Source of the DNA: Aquisalinus flavus
GTDB taxonomy: Bacteria; Pseudomonadota; Alphaproteobacteria; Caulobacterales; Parvularculaceae
Length of the DNA stretch: 64,000 bases
Assembly: GCF_022559625.1 (NCBI RefSeq)
Contig: NZ_CP042288.1
Coordinates: 2,862,155-2,926,154 of the forward strand
Direction of reading: 5' to 3'
Shown here: positions 36,096 to 44,644 of the stretch, one piece after another
Position numbering within the stretch: position 1 is the stretch's first letter
Layout of the letters: each line of letters begins with the position of its first letter
Notes under the pieces: model-generated
What the model saw: only the letters and a program-made list of their open reading frames with translations
Database searches by the model: none
What the model was told of the DNA's origin: nothing
Program-made: the position numbers and the translations under genes

Positions 36096-36160
36096 ATGTC
36101 AAAAATATCTTACACAACCCGTGTAGTCAAAGATTTTTGACATGTCAAGAATTTTTGACA
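36096..36160 (-). promoter_or_regulatory. Operator array and promoter of the membrane protein-XRE operon
   Basis: ATGTCAAAAAT (36096-36106) and ATTTTTGACAT (36133-36143) are perfect 11-base inverted repeats, enclosing the inner pair TACAC/GTGTA (36111-36125). A third copy, ATTTTTGACA, is at 36151-36160. On the minus strand TTGACT, 17 bases, TATTTT reads as a promoter inside the array. This is strongly suggestive of autoregulation by the XRE protein encoded downstream. The glycosyltransferase gene ends at 36170. Confidence 0.7.
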
Positions 36161-36169
36161 ACGAAAGAG

Positions 36170-36994
36170 TCAATCCGGCTCTTCGTCCTTGTAGAGCGAT
36201 TGGCCGCGTTCCTTCATGATGCGCTCATACATCTTCACGTCGCGCAGCCATTTGCCGAAGCCCGACATGAAGGCAAAGGCAAAGCCGTAAAGCCCGCCGC
36301 GCCACAGCCCGTTGACGAAATAGCGCTTGCCGAAATAGATCCAGAAGCCCAGCAGGATGCGGATATAGAGCCAGAACAGCGGCTTGTCCTTCACGTGCTC
36401 GGCGCGGGTCGACGAGTTCTTGTTCACTTTGGCGATGAACAGCTCCGCCCCGTCGAAAGCATAGTGCAGGATGGCGTGTTTCAGCCGTCCGACCTTCATG
36501 TCCGACGGAATTTTGAACTGGTCCCATGCCGGATGATCCGGGATGCGGATCTTCGTCTTGTCGTAAAGCTTGTGACGGACCGATTGTCCGTATCCATACC
36601 AGGGCTCACCCACCGGCGGCACATTGACCAGCGGGGTGTTGTAGACCGCACAAGGCGGCTCGCCCTTCTCGAACAGGGCGGCGACTTCCTCTGCGAATTC
36701 CGGCGTGACAACCTCATCGGCGTCGATATCGAGCACCCAGTCATATAATGCCCTGTCCTCGCCGACGCGCTTCTGCCCGCCATTGCCGAGCCAGTCCTGG
36801 TGGACGACCGTCGCGCCAGCTTCGCGCGCCAGCTCGATCGTGCCATCGGTAGAGCCTGAATCGATCACGATCACTTCGCGCGCCACGGTCAGGGCGGCGC
36901 GCACCACCTCGGCGATCATCCGCGTCTCGTTCAGGGTCCGGATATAGGCCGATACCGGCGGGATCATGCGCTGGGTGCTGCTGGTCTCGCTCAT
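36170..36994 (-). CDS. Family 2 glycosyltransferase (WaaE/KdtX-like)
   Basis: 274 residues with a GT-A fold: IDSGSTDGT for UDP-sugar binding and the metal motif DIDADE. The C-terminal half (WLYIRILLGFWIYFGKRYF, LYGFAFAFMSGF) is amphipathic and membrane-associated, as in lipopolysaccharide core glucosyltransferases. It probably adds a sugar to LPS or a related glycan. Its ATG overlaps the upstream esterase stop by 4 bases (ATGA). No other LPS genes are adjacent. Confidence 0.88.
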   Translation of the reverse strand: MSETSSTQRMIPPVSAYIRTLNETRMIAEVVRAALTVAREVIVIDSGSTDGTIELAREAGATVVHQDWLGNGGQKRVGEDRALYDWVLDIDADEVVTPEFAEEVAALFEKGEPPCAVYNTPLVNVPPVGEPWYGYGQSVRHKLYDKTKIRIPDHPAWDQFKIPSDMKVGRLKHAILHYAFDGAELFIAKVNKNSSTRAEHVKDKPLFWLYIRILLGFWIYFGKRYFVNGLWRGGLYGFAFAFMSGFGKWLRDVKMYERIMKERGQSLYKDEEPD

Positions 36995-37998
36995 TCTGAC
37001 AGCGCCTTTGCCAGCAGCGGCAGGCTCACATCCATGCGGTAATCGATGGAGGAATGATTGTCCGGAAATTCCGCATAGCTGTGCTCAACCCCGGCAGCCT
37101 CCAGCACACGGCGCAGGCGTCTTGCGCCATAGACGAGATCATACTGGTCAGCATCGCCGCATTCGATGTGCAGGGCCTTCATCTGTTTCAGGCCGGCGGC
37201 TTTTTCCCTGGCCATCACCACCGGGTCCCAGGCGAGCCAGTTGGCCCAGCGGTCTTCTATCAGTTCGCAGGTGTCCATCGTCACCGGCAGGCGCACGCCC
37301 CAGGGCTGGTCCGGCGCCGGGTCATAGGTCGCACACATGGCAAGGCTCATCAGGATATGGAAATCGTCGCCTTTCACTTTTGGTGCGGCCCAGAAAGCCT
37401 CCAGCCACTTGCGGATCGAGCCATCGGTTTTCTGCAGGGCACGGACGACCTTGGGAAATTCCGGCAGGTAGCACAGCTCGAACGCCATGTCGCCGGAATG
37501 GCAGGCCGCCGCCGACCAGAAATCCGGATGCAGCAGTGCGTGGACGATAGCGCCATAGCCGCCGGACGACTTGCCGAAAATGCCACGCCTGCCGGCACCG
37601 CCGCAGCCGAAATTCTGCTCGATGAAGGGCACGATCTCGGCGCGCAATATATCGTCCCACGGACCCATGGCGGCGGAGTTGATATACTGGTTGCCGCCCA
37701 GCTTGGTGAAACAGTCCGGGAAGGCAATCACGCAAGGCGGCATCTCGCCCTCGGCGATCAGCCGGGCGGCGCGGTCGGGCACCGTCTCGCCGAAATTCTT
37801 CCAGTTGGTATGGGCCGGGCCGCCGGCGGTATAGCCGACGATATCGATCAGCAGCGGCAGGCCCTCGCCCGTCTCGCCTTCCGGTATGAACACGTCGATC
37901 CGCCGGCGCGCCGGGTCGCCGAGAAGATTCCCGGCCAGCGCCGCGCTGTCGAGCCAGAGGTGATGCAGGGTGCCATCATGAGCAGTCGTCAGGGTCAT
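36991..37998 (-). CDS. Esterase D-like alpha/beta hydrolase
   Basis: 335 residues without a signal peptide, so cytoplasmic. The nucleophile is in GKSSGGYGA (about residue 144); Asp and His are probably in ECGDADQYD and PDNHSSIDYR. Family members include S-formylglutathione hydrolase and acyl esterases such as Fes; the latter may act on sugar-acyl or ferric-siderophore esters. Translational coupling to the downstream glycosyltransferase (4-base overlap) suggests joint action on a glycan or its acyl group. Confidence 0.82.
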   Translation of the reverse strand: MTLTTAHDGTLHHLWLDSAALAGNLLGDPARRRIDVFIPEGETGEGLPLLIDIVGYTAGGPAHTNWKNFGETVPDRAARLIAEGEMPPCVIAFPDCFTKLGGNQYINSAAMGPWDDILRAEIVPFIEQNFGCGGAGRRGIFGKSSGGYGAIVHALLHPDFWSAAACHSGDMAFELCYLPEFPKVVRALQKTDGSIRKWLEAFWAAPKVKGDDFHILMSLAMCATYDPAPDQPWGVRLPVTMDTCELIEDRWANWLAWDPVVMAREKAAGLKQMKALHIECGDADQYDLVYGARRLRRVLEAAGVEHSYAEFPDNHSSIDYRMDVSLPLLAKALSE

Positions 37999-38038
37999 AT
38001 CCCCTTATGCCGCCAGTCATCGGCAAAGGCAAAGGGGG

Positions 38039-39157
38039 TTACTCTTGCGCAGCGCCGTTTTCCGGGGGCAGCGTTTCCAGATAGGCGCTGATATCGGCGG
38101 GATAGACCCTGACCCGCTGCGACGGGTCGCTGAGGTCGGGAATCGACGGGCTCTCGGTCCTGCTGAAAAAGAGCTCCGTGTTGCGGTGCTTGAAGGCCAG
38201 ATATTTCGTGACGGAGAGCGGAGGCGCAAAGCACTGGATGCCGGGGCACGGCGTGAAGGGCGACAGGGATGTGTTCATCGCCCCCCTGCGCCAGGCCCGG
38301 TTGGTCCAGTCATCCTGCACCCGTTCCTGGGTAATCTGGGCATCGCTGGAAAGGTCTGAAAGAGTGCTCAGCATGCGCGCGTCGTCCACGGCCGGACGGG
38401 TGCCGGATTTCCAGTCTGGCACGAGCATGAAGACGACCTGGTTGGCCTCGCTCATCAGGATGGCGCCGCCCAGCCTTTCGCGGCTCTCGCCGTTCCATTG
38501 TGCATACTCGCGGTCCGAATGCAGCATGACGAAGCTTTCGCCCGTGCCAGAGATTGGCACCAGCCGCCCCATCTCCTCATCTTCCATGCGCTCGATGGCA
38601 TAGCCCCATGTCTGTGCCGTCACCTCCAGTTTCAGGGCAGCCGCGACGATGCCGAACTGGTAGCCGCTGCCATGCGGGTCCATCTGGCTGGCGCTCTGCT
38701 TGATTTCTTCCAGCTTGGCTGGCCAGTTATCGCCGTAGAGACCAGCGGAAAAATTGGCGAGAATATCGATCGCCTCCTGCTCGCCCGCGGTGGTCGACCG
38801 GCTGGCCATGATGATCACGTGCTCTAGAATCTCGGTCAGGACTACGTTCCTTAACCCGATGACGGTAGGGTCGTCGCAGGCGACACCCGCCGCGACCTCC
38901 CCGGCCTGGTTCCTGCGTTCCGCGATTCCGTCAGGGGTAACCGGCCGCAGGGCGGGATCGCCCGACAGGCCGCCGCCATACATTTGCGCTCGCCAGTCGA
39001 GATACTTGTTCTCGAACCAGGCCAGATTGTGGCATTTCAGATCAAGCCATTGTGCGAGCAGGTAATTGTCATAGGTCTGATCGGCCCGGGCGGGCGCCAT
39101 CCCGATGCCGAGCAGACAGGCGATCGCCGTCCACAGCAAGCGAATACAATACTTCAT
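38039..39157 (-). CDS. Secreted protein of unknown function
   Basis: 372 residues with a signal peptide ending at MAPARA (about residue 25) and paired cysteines (for example LKCHNLAWF and CPGIQCF). No known domain is recognised. Regular hydrophobic and acidic segments suggest a globular periplasmic protein. It lies 40 bases upstream of the esterase gene and may begin the esterase-glycosyltransferase transcript. Downstream of the Crp/Fnr gene on the same strand there is a 143-base gap without obvious structure. Confidence 0.7.
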   Translation of the reverse strand: MKYCIRLLWTAIACLLGIGMAPARADQTYDNYLLAQWLDLKCHNLAWFENKYLDWRAQMYGGGLSGDPALRPVTPDGIAERRNQAGEVAAGVACDDPTVIGLRNVVLTEILEHVIIMASRSTTAGEQEAIDILANFSAGLYGDNWPAKLEEIKQSASQMDPHGSGYQFGIVAAALKLEVTAQTWGYAIERMEDEEMGRLVPISGTGESFVMLHSDREYAQWNGESRERLGGAILMSEANQVVFMLVPDWKSGTRPAVDDARMLSTLSDLSSDAQITQERVQDDWTNRAWRRGAMNTSLSPFTPCPGIQCFAPPLSVTKYLAFKHRNTELFFSRTESPSIPDLSDPSQRVRVYPADISAYLETLPPENGAAQE

Positions 39158-39300
39158 ACAGTCTCTCCCCCGGGCCGCATCACTGGCAGCGTTCGGGGCA
39201 GTCTAGCCGATGTCTTGAGCGGGAACAGCCCTCTGAACAGGGTAGGAAACAGGCCCCGGGCCCCGAGAGGTCCCCGGAGAGGCCGAAAGCGCCGCCAGGC

Positions 39301-40056
39301 TCAGCTCAGGTGGAGATAGTCGGCGGAGAACTGGCCGATGGCCTGGAGTTCATCCTGGTTCAGCACGGAGATACGGGAATTGGTGACGTCCAGAATGCCG
39401 TCGCGGCGCAGTTCCATGATGACCTTGTTCACCGACACATTGGTCAGGCCCAGCGCATCGGCAATATCCGTCTGGGTCAGGCGGAAGTCGAAGGACCCGC
39501 CTTCGGTCAGGCCCAATGCCTGCATGCGCACATAAATCTCGCTCAACATATGCGCCACTCTTACCCGTGCCGGGCGGCGCCCGATATCGACCAGCCGCTC
39601 CCTCAGGATGGCCTCATCCACTAGCGTTGACCACCACAGGGCCCTGGCGATGGCGGGCCGCTCCAGCATCCGGAAGATCACCTCCCGGGGGATGTCGACG
39701 ACATCGCATGCCGTCAGGGTGCTGATGCTGTGATCCATCTGCTTGAGGATGAAAATATACAGGTCGCAGAATTCGCCCGGCAGGAAAATCGCCAGAATCT
39801 GCCGGTGGCCGGAATCGACCAGCTTGTAGCGGCAGGCAAGGCCATCGAGGATCAGGTGGACATTTTCCGGGTTCTGCCCCTCGGAGATGATGTCGCTCTG
39901 CGCCGGGACCCGGCGTGTTTCCTGCGTCAGGTCTTCGATCAGGTCGCGGTCGGCGTCGGGCAGCGGCCCGAAGCCTTCGAGCTTGCGCACGAGCATGTTG
40001 CGATGGGGTGTAACCATGGTCGCACGCGCATTATTCTGCGGGTATATGGACGTCAT
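39301..40056 (-). CDS. Crp/Fnr family transcriptional regulator
   Basis: 251 residues. An N-terminal cyclic-nucleotide-binding-like beta-barrel (about 15-140) and a C-terminal winged helix-turn-helix with the recognition region LTQTDIADALGLTNVSVNKVIMELRRDGIL. There is no N-terminal cysteine cluster of the FNR oxygen sensor, nor a heme signature, so the effector is unknown. An internal ATG at 40017 is an alternative start. It is divergent from the DUF4153 membrane protein, which may be its target. Confidence 0.9.
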   Translation of the reverse strand: MTSIYPQNNARATMVTPHRNMLVRKLEGFGPLPDADRDLIEDLTQETRRVPAQSDIISEGQNPENVHLILDGLACRYKLVDSGHRQILAIFLPGEFCDLYIFILKQMDHSISTLTACDVVDIPREVIFRMLERPAIARALWWSTLVDEAILRERLVDIGRRPARVRVAHMLSEIYVRMQALGLTEGGSFDFRLTQTDIADALGLTNVSVNKVIMELRRDGILDVTNSRISVLNQDELQAIGQFSADYLHLS

Positions 40057-40122
40057 ACACAACTAAATGCATATCGGGTGCGGCGTGTCTACCATCGCTC
40101 CCCCTTCAGGAAACCAGCAAAA

Positions 40123-40137
40123 GGCCATAAGATGGCC
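40123..40137. repeat. Small hairpin in a divergent promoter region
   Basis: GGCCAT-AAG-ATGGCC, a perfect 6-base inverted repeat 48 bases before the DUF4153 start and in the gap shared with the Crp/Fnr gene. It could be an operator half-site pair. Confidence 0.3.
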
Positions 40138-40184
40138 CGAATGGCACGCCATGGTGATACCAAGGCAGTGAAGAGGGGAGAATA

Positions 40185-42044
40185 ATGGAAAACGACAAGC
40201 CTGTGACTTCGGCAAGAAGCAGTGCAAGAGCAGAGGATTCTGCCAGCGCGGTCTATGCTTCCCCGCTGGAGGCAATACTGTTCTTCCTCCTGCCCGGATT
40301 TCTGCAGGGGGTCGCCTTCTGGTACCTGACAGACCGCATCGACGAGGCCGAGCCGACCTCGCTGATCGTCGCCATGATGATGGCGGTGATGGTCGTGCCG
40401 GTCGCCCATTTTCTGACGACGACGCGCGGCACCCGGGTCATCGCTGCGGCCTATGCGCTCGGGCTTGGCGTGGTCATCGCCGGGCTCTATCTGCTGGCCG
40501 AGGCGAGCTTCGGCGCCAGCGCCGCCGTCGAAGGCCCGCTCGTCGCCATCTCCGCCGTGTGCGGATTTCTGATCGCCTATATTTCCGCGCCCTTCTTCCG
40601 CACCGTGATCGAGCGGCGCGAGGCCCCGACCCATTACCCGTCGCTGTTCGAATTCGCCTGGAACCTGCCGGTCATCGGCATCGGCACGTTCTTCTTCGGC
40701 ATCGCCCTGTGGATCGTGCTCGGGCTGTGGTCGGCGCTGTTCAGCCTGATCGGCATCGAATTCTTCGCCGAAATTTTCGGCGAACCATGGGCAGCCTTCC
40801 CGATTTCGGGCGCGGCCGGGGCGATCGCCATCGCCATCGTCCGCGAGCGCGAAGCCATCGTGCTGGCCTTGCGCAGTGTCCTCTTCGCCCTGTTGAAGGT
40901 GCTGGCACCGATCCTTGCCGTCGCGACCGTGCTGTTCGCCTTTGCGGCTCTGGTGCAGGGGCTCGACCTGTTGTGGGACAACTGGTCGGCGACGACGACC
41001 ATGGTCTGCGCCGTCGCCCTCGCGGTGGCGCTCAGCAATGCGGTCGTCGGGGAGGCGGGCCAGCCGGACAACCCTGTCCTGCGCTGGACGGTGAGGGTTC
41101 AGGCGGTGGTGCTGCCGGTCCTTGCCGGGTTTGCCGTCTACGGCCTGTGGATCAGGATCGGCGAATATGGCCTGACGGTGGAGCGTATCTATGCCGCGAT
41201 CATCGTCGGCTTCGCCGGTGCCTATGCCATCGCCTATTTCGTCAGCGCCCTCCTGCCGTCAGGCTGGGAGCTGATCCGGCGCGCCAATCTCGGCCTTGCC
41301 GGGCTCGTCTTCCTCGTCGCCATCCTGGTGCAGACGCCCCTGTTCAACGCCTGGTCATGGACCGTCAACGACCAGATCGCCCGGCTCGAGCGCGGCGCGG
41401 TCAGTGCCGACGAGTTCGACTATGCCTATTTCCACTTCGTCCTCGGCAAGGCGGGCGAGCGCGGGCTCGACCGGCTGGCGGCGGACACCAGCCTGCCGGA
41501 CCATGACCTGATCCTTGAAAAGATCGAGGCCGTCCGTGCCGCCGAGAACCAGTGGGACTTCCGCAATGAGATCTATATGAGCCGCGACACCATCGCCGCC
41601 GCCATCGAGGACGGGTCCATCGAGCTGTTGCCTTCCGGCACGGCCCTGCCGCCGGGGCTGGCCGACTATTTCCGCAATACCGGCTGGAGCGTGCGCAGCT
41701 GCGTCGACGGGAACGCCGATGCCTGCCTCCTGCTGCGCACGGAGGTGTTCAACGCGGATGACCAGTTTGTTCTTTTCCGCCAGTTTGGCGAGACCAGCGT
41801 CAGCGTGGCGCTTCTCGCCGATGGCGCCGAGGGCTGGCAGATCCATGAGGGCACGGAAATGCAGTTCGACAGCCGCGCCGCGGCGCTTGCCTTCCTGCAG
41901 GCGGTCAGGAATGGCGAACTTGCACCGGCGACGGTGACGCTGCGCACCCTCTCCGTCGGCGGGCGCGACGTGCTGATCAACCATCTCGGCGAGGCGGAGC
42001 GCCGCCTGCTCGAAGTGCAGCCGGACCCTGCCATTGCGCCTTGA
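40185..42044 (+). CDS. DUF4153 multi-pass membrane protein
   Basis: 619 residues. Residues 25-410 carry roughly ten or eleven membrane helices typical of DUF4153, with the family stretch FEFAWNLPVIGIGTFFFGIALWIVLGLW. A soluble C-terminal region of about 200 residues follows. The function of DUF4153 is not known. GAGGGGAGAATA provides the ribosome site. It is divergent from a Crp/Fnr regulator; the S9 peptidase gene starts 83 bases downstream. Confidence 0.85.
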   Translation: MENDKPVTSARSSARAEDSASAVYASPLEAILFFLLPGFLQGVAFWYLTDRIDEAEPTSLIVAMMMAVMVVPVAHFLTTTRGTRVIAAAYALGLGVVIAGLYLLAEASFGASAAVEGPLVAISAVCGFLIAYISAPFFRTVIERREAPTHYPSLFEFAWNLPVIGIGTFFFGIALWIVLGLWSALFSLIGIEFFAEIFGEPWAAFPISGAAGAIAIAIVREREAIVLALRSVLFALLKVLAPILAVATVLFAFAALVQGLDLLWDNWSATTTMVCAVALAVALSNAVVGEAGQPDNPVLRWTVRVQAVVLPVLAGFAVYGLWIRIGEYGLTVERIYAAIIVGFAGAYAIAYFVSALLPSGWELIRRANLGLAGLVFLVAILVQTPLFNAWSWTVNDQIARLERGAVSADEFDYAYFHFVLGKAGERGLDRLAADTSLPDHDLILEKIEAVRAAENQWDFRNEIYMSRDTIAAAIEDGSIELLPSGTALPPGLADYFRNTGWSVRSCVDGNADACLLLRTEVFNADDQFVLFRQFGETSVSVALLADGAEGWQIHEGTEMQFDSRAAALAFLQAVRNGELAPATVTLRTLSVGGRDVLINHLGEAERRLLEVQPDPAIAP

Positions 42045-42127
42045 TTCCTAAGGAAATAGTACTGGCAAATGCTGCAGGTGCGAGCTACTCTTTGCGCCAT
42101 ATTCATGCCGTGAGGAAGGGAATTTCC

Positions 42128-44359
42128 ATGAAACTGCCAATAATCCTTGTCGCCGGGGCCGCGATGACTGCCCTTGTGGCCTGCACGCCCGCGGAAGACA
42201 TATCTGAACCAGACACGCAGGAGACCATGACCACCGAGAACAATACAGTCGAGTGGCCGGAGGCGACACCGCCAAGTGCCAGGAAGGACCCGGTCGAGAT
42301 CACCCAGCACGACATCACCCGTGCCGATGAATATGCCTGGATCAGGGATGACAACTGGCAGGAGGTTCTGCGCGACCCGAGCGTTCTGCGCCAGGATGTG
42401 CGCGAGTATCTCGAGGCCGAAGTCGATTATTACGAGACCATGACCGCCGATCTCGACGGCCTGCGCCAGACGCTGGTTGCCGAGATGCGCGGCCGGATCA
42501 AGGAGGATGATACCTCGGTCCCGGTCAAGGACGGCCCCTATGAATATTTCACCCGCTTCCGCGAGGGCGGCAACTACCCGATCTTCGGGCGCACCCTGGT
42601 CGAGACCGGCGAGGAGCAGGTTCTTTATGATGGCGACGCAGAAGAAGGCGACTCGCCGTTCTTTTCCATCGGTTCGGTATCGAACAGCCCGAACCACGAG
42701 CTGATCGCCGTCTCCGCCGATCGTCTCGGCTCTGAATATTACACGATCAATATCCGCAATGCCGCGACCGGCGAGCAGTTCGCCGACGAGATCCCGTCGA
42801 CCGATGGCGGTGTCGTCTGGGCGGCGGATTCGCAGAGCTTCTTCTATATCGAGCGCGACGACAACCAGCGTCCGAAACGGGTCAAGCACCACGTGCTCGG
42901 CACCGATGCCGCCGATGACCGGCTGGTCTATGAGGAACAGGACAACGCCTTCTTCCTCGGCCTCGACAAGTCCCAGTCCGGCGAGTACGTCATGATCTAT
43001 ATCGGCGACCAGATCACGACCGAGTTCCTGACGATCCCCGCCAGCGATCCGATGGCAGAGCCGACGCTGTTCGCTGCGCGCGAGCAGGGCCATGAATACT
43101 ATCCAGACCATCACGGCGACTGGTGGTATGTCCGCACCAATGAGGGCGATGCCGTCGACTTCAAGATCGTCCGTACACCGGTCGGCGAGACCGCCCGGGA
43201 GAACTGGGAGACTGTCGTGCCTTACGAGGAAGGCACGCTGATCTCTTCCATGACCACCTTCGAGGATTATCTCGTCTGGTCGGAGCGCTCGGACGCCCGG
43301 CCTGCCATCGTGATCTCCGACTATGACGGCAACCAGCAGACCATCGGTTTCGACCAGCCGGCCTTCGCGGCGTCCTATTCTTCGGGCCGCGAATATGACA
43401 CCGACACGCTGCGGGTCTATTACGAAAGCCCGTCGCAACCACAGCAGACCTTCGACTACAACATGGCCAGCGGCGAACGCGAGTTGCGCAAGACCCAGGA
43501 AGTGCCGTCCGGTCACAATCCCGACCTCTATGTGGTCGAGATGCTGACGGCGGTCGCCGATGACGGGGCCGAAATCCCGGTCATGGTGCTGCGCCTGAAG
43601 GACACGCCGCTCGACGGCACCGCACCGGTGCTGCTTTATGGCTACGGCTCCTACGGGGCGTATATCCCGGACTCGTTCTCCACCGGCATCCTGCCGCTGG
43701 TCGATCGCGGCGTGATCTATGCTCTCGCCCATATCCGCGGCGGCTCGGCCAAGGGCCAGCAATGGTATCTCGACGGCAAGCTCGACAAGAAGATGAACAC
43801 CTTCACCGATTTTGTCCGTGCCGGTGAAATGCTGGTCGAGAAGGATTACACCTCGAAAGGCGAGATCGTCATCTATGGCGGCTCGGCCGGCGGCCTCCTC
43901 GTCGGGGCGGCGGTCAACCTGCAGCCCGACCTGTTCGCCGGTGTGCTCGGTGCCGTCCCCTTCGTCGACGTGATCAACACGATCTCGGACGAGACGCTGC
44001 CGCTGACCCCGCCGGAATGGCTGGAATGGGGCAACCCGATCACCAGCGCGGAGGAATATGCCTGGATCGCGGAATATTCGCCCTATGACAATATCCGCGA
44101 GGGCGTTGCCTATCCGCCAGTGCTGGCGACGGGCGGCCTGACCGATTATCGCGTCACCTATTGGGAACCGGCCAAGTGGATCGCGCGCCTGCGTGACCGC
44201 GCCGAGGGCGGCCCGTTCCTGATGCGCATGAACATGGATGCCGGCCATGGCGGCTCCGCGGCCCGGTTCGAGCGGCTCGAAGAGCGCGCCCACCTCTATG
44301 CCTTCGCCCTGAAACTGTGGGGCATGGAAGAGGCAGAGCCGGTCAGCCATTCTGAATGA
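42128..44359 (+). CDS. S9A prolyl oligopeptidase family lipoprotein (oligopeptidase B-like)
   Basis: 743 residues. The lipobox ends with ALVAC (about Cys19), so it is membrane-anchored in the periplasm. An N-terminal beta-propeller (about 60-480) is followed by an alpha/beta hydrolase with the nucleophile in YGGSAGGLL and the catalytic His in the C-terminal AGHGGSAARFE. It cleaves oligopeptides, probably after basic or prolyl residues. The ATG at 42128 has AGGAAGGG upstream; the apparent earlier start at 42041 would hide the lipobox. Confidence 0.92.
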   Translation: MKLPIILVAGAAMTALVACTPAEDISEPDTQETMTTENNTVEWPEATPPSARKDPVEITQHDITRADEYAWIRDDNWQEVLRDPSVLRQDVREYLEAEVDYYETMTADLDGLRQTLVAEMRGRIKEDDTSVPVKDGPYEYFTRFREGGNYPIFGRTLVETGEEQVLYDGDAEEGDSPFFSIGSVSNSPNHELIAVSADRLGSEYYTINIRNAATGEQFADEIPSTDGGVVWAADSQSFFYIERDDNQRPKRVKHHVLGTDAADDRLVYEEQDNAFFLGLDKSQSGEYVMIYIGDQITTEFLTIPASDPMAEPTLFAAREQGHEYYPDHHGDWWYVRTNEGDAVDFKIVRTPVGETARENWETVVPYEEGTLISSMTTFEDYLVWSERSDARPAIVISDYDGNQQTIGFDQPAFAASYSSGREYDTDTLRVYYESPSQPQQTFDYNMASGERELRKTQEVPSGHNPDLYVVEMLTAVADDGAEIPVMVLRLKDTPLDGTAPVLLYGYGSYGAYIPDSFSTGILPLVDRGVIYALAHIRGGSAKGQQWYLDGKLDKKMNTFTDFVRAGEMLVEKDYTSKGEIVIYGGSAGGLLVGAAVNLQPDLFAGVLGAVPFVDVINTISDETLPLTPPEWLEWGNPITSAEEYAWIAEYSPYDNIREGVAYPPVLATGGLTDYRVTYWEPAKWIARLRDRAEGGPFLMRMNMDAGHGGSAARFERLEERAHLYAFALKLWGMEEAEPVSHSE

Positions 44360-44383
44360 GGCTGACAGACCAAGAGAGACAGC

Positions 44384-44412
44384 AAAAGCCCCGCCATTGC
44401 GCGGGGCTTTTT
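44384..44412 (+). terminator. Intrinsic terminator of the S9 peptidase gene
   Basis: A 10-base stem (AAAGCCCCGC/GCGGGGCTTT) with a 6-base loop and a T5 tail, 25 bases after the stop. Confidence 0.88.
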
Positions 44413-44522
44413 CATATCCGCAAATGCACTCTCATGCTCCGTATACAGCGCCGCGGATGTTGACGGTTTGTTCGAGCACGGTTGGAATTTGGGCAGGATT
44501 GCCTTAAGTCTGGCTGGGACAG

Positions 44523-44568
44523 GCCGCGTCCGCCGGGGCGCGGCATGAAAGACTTATTGTGTTTCATG
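44523..44568 (+). promoter_or_regulatory. Leader hairpins upstream of putP
   Basis: Two perfect inverted repeats in the 285-base gap before putP: GCCGCG/CGCGGC (44523-44544) and CATGAAA/TTTCATG (44544-44568). They could be operator sites or leader structure; neither has a terminator-like T-run. A PutR-type regulator gene is not present in the window. Confidence 0.35.
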
Positions 44569-44644
44569 AACGGCCCGCGTGGCCGGATCGCCGGGTGCCG
44601 TGGGGGTAATGCGCGGGTTCGGGGATTAGTTCGGAGGGTTTTTG

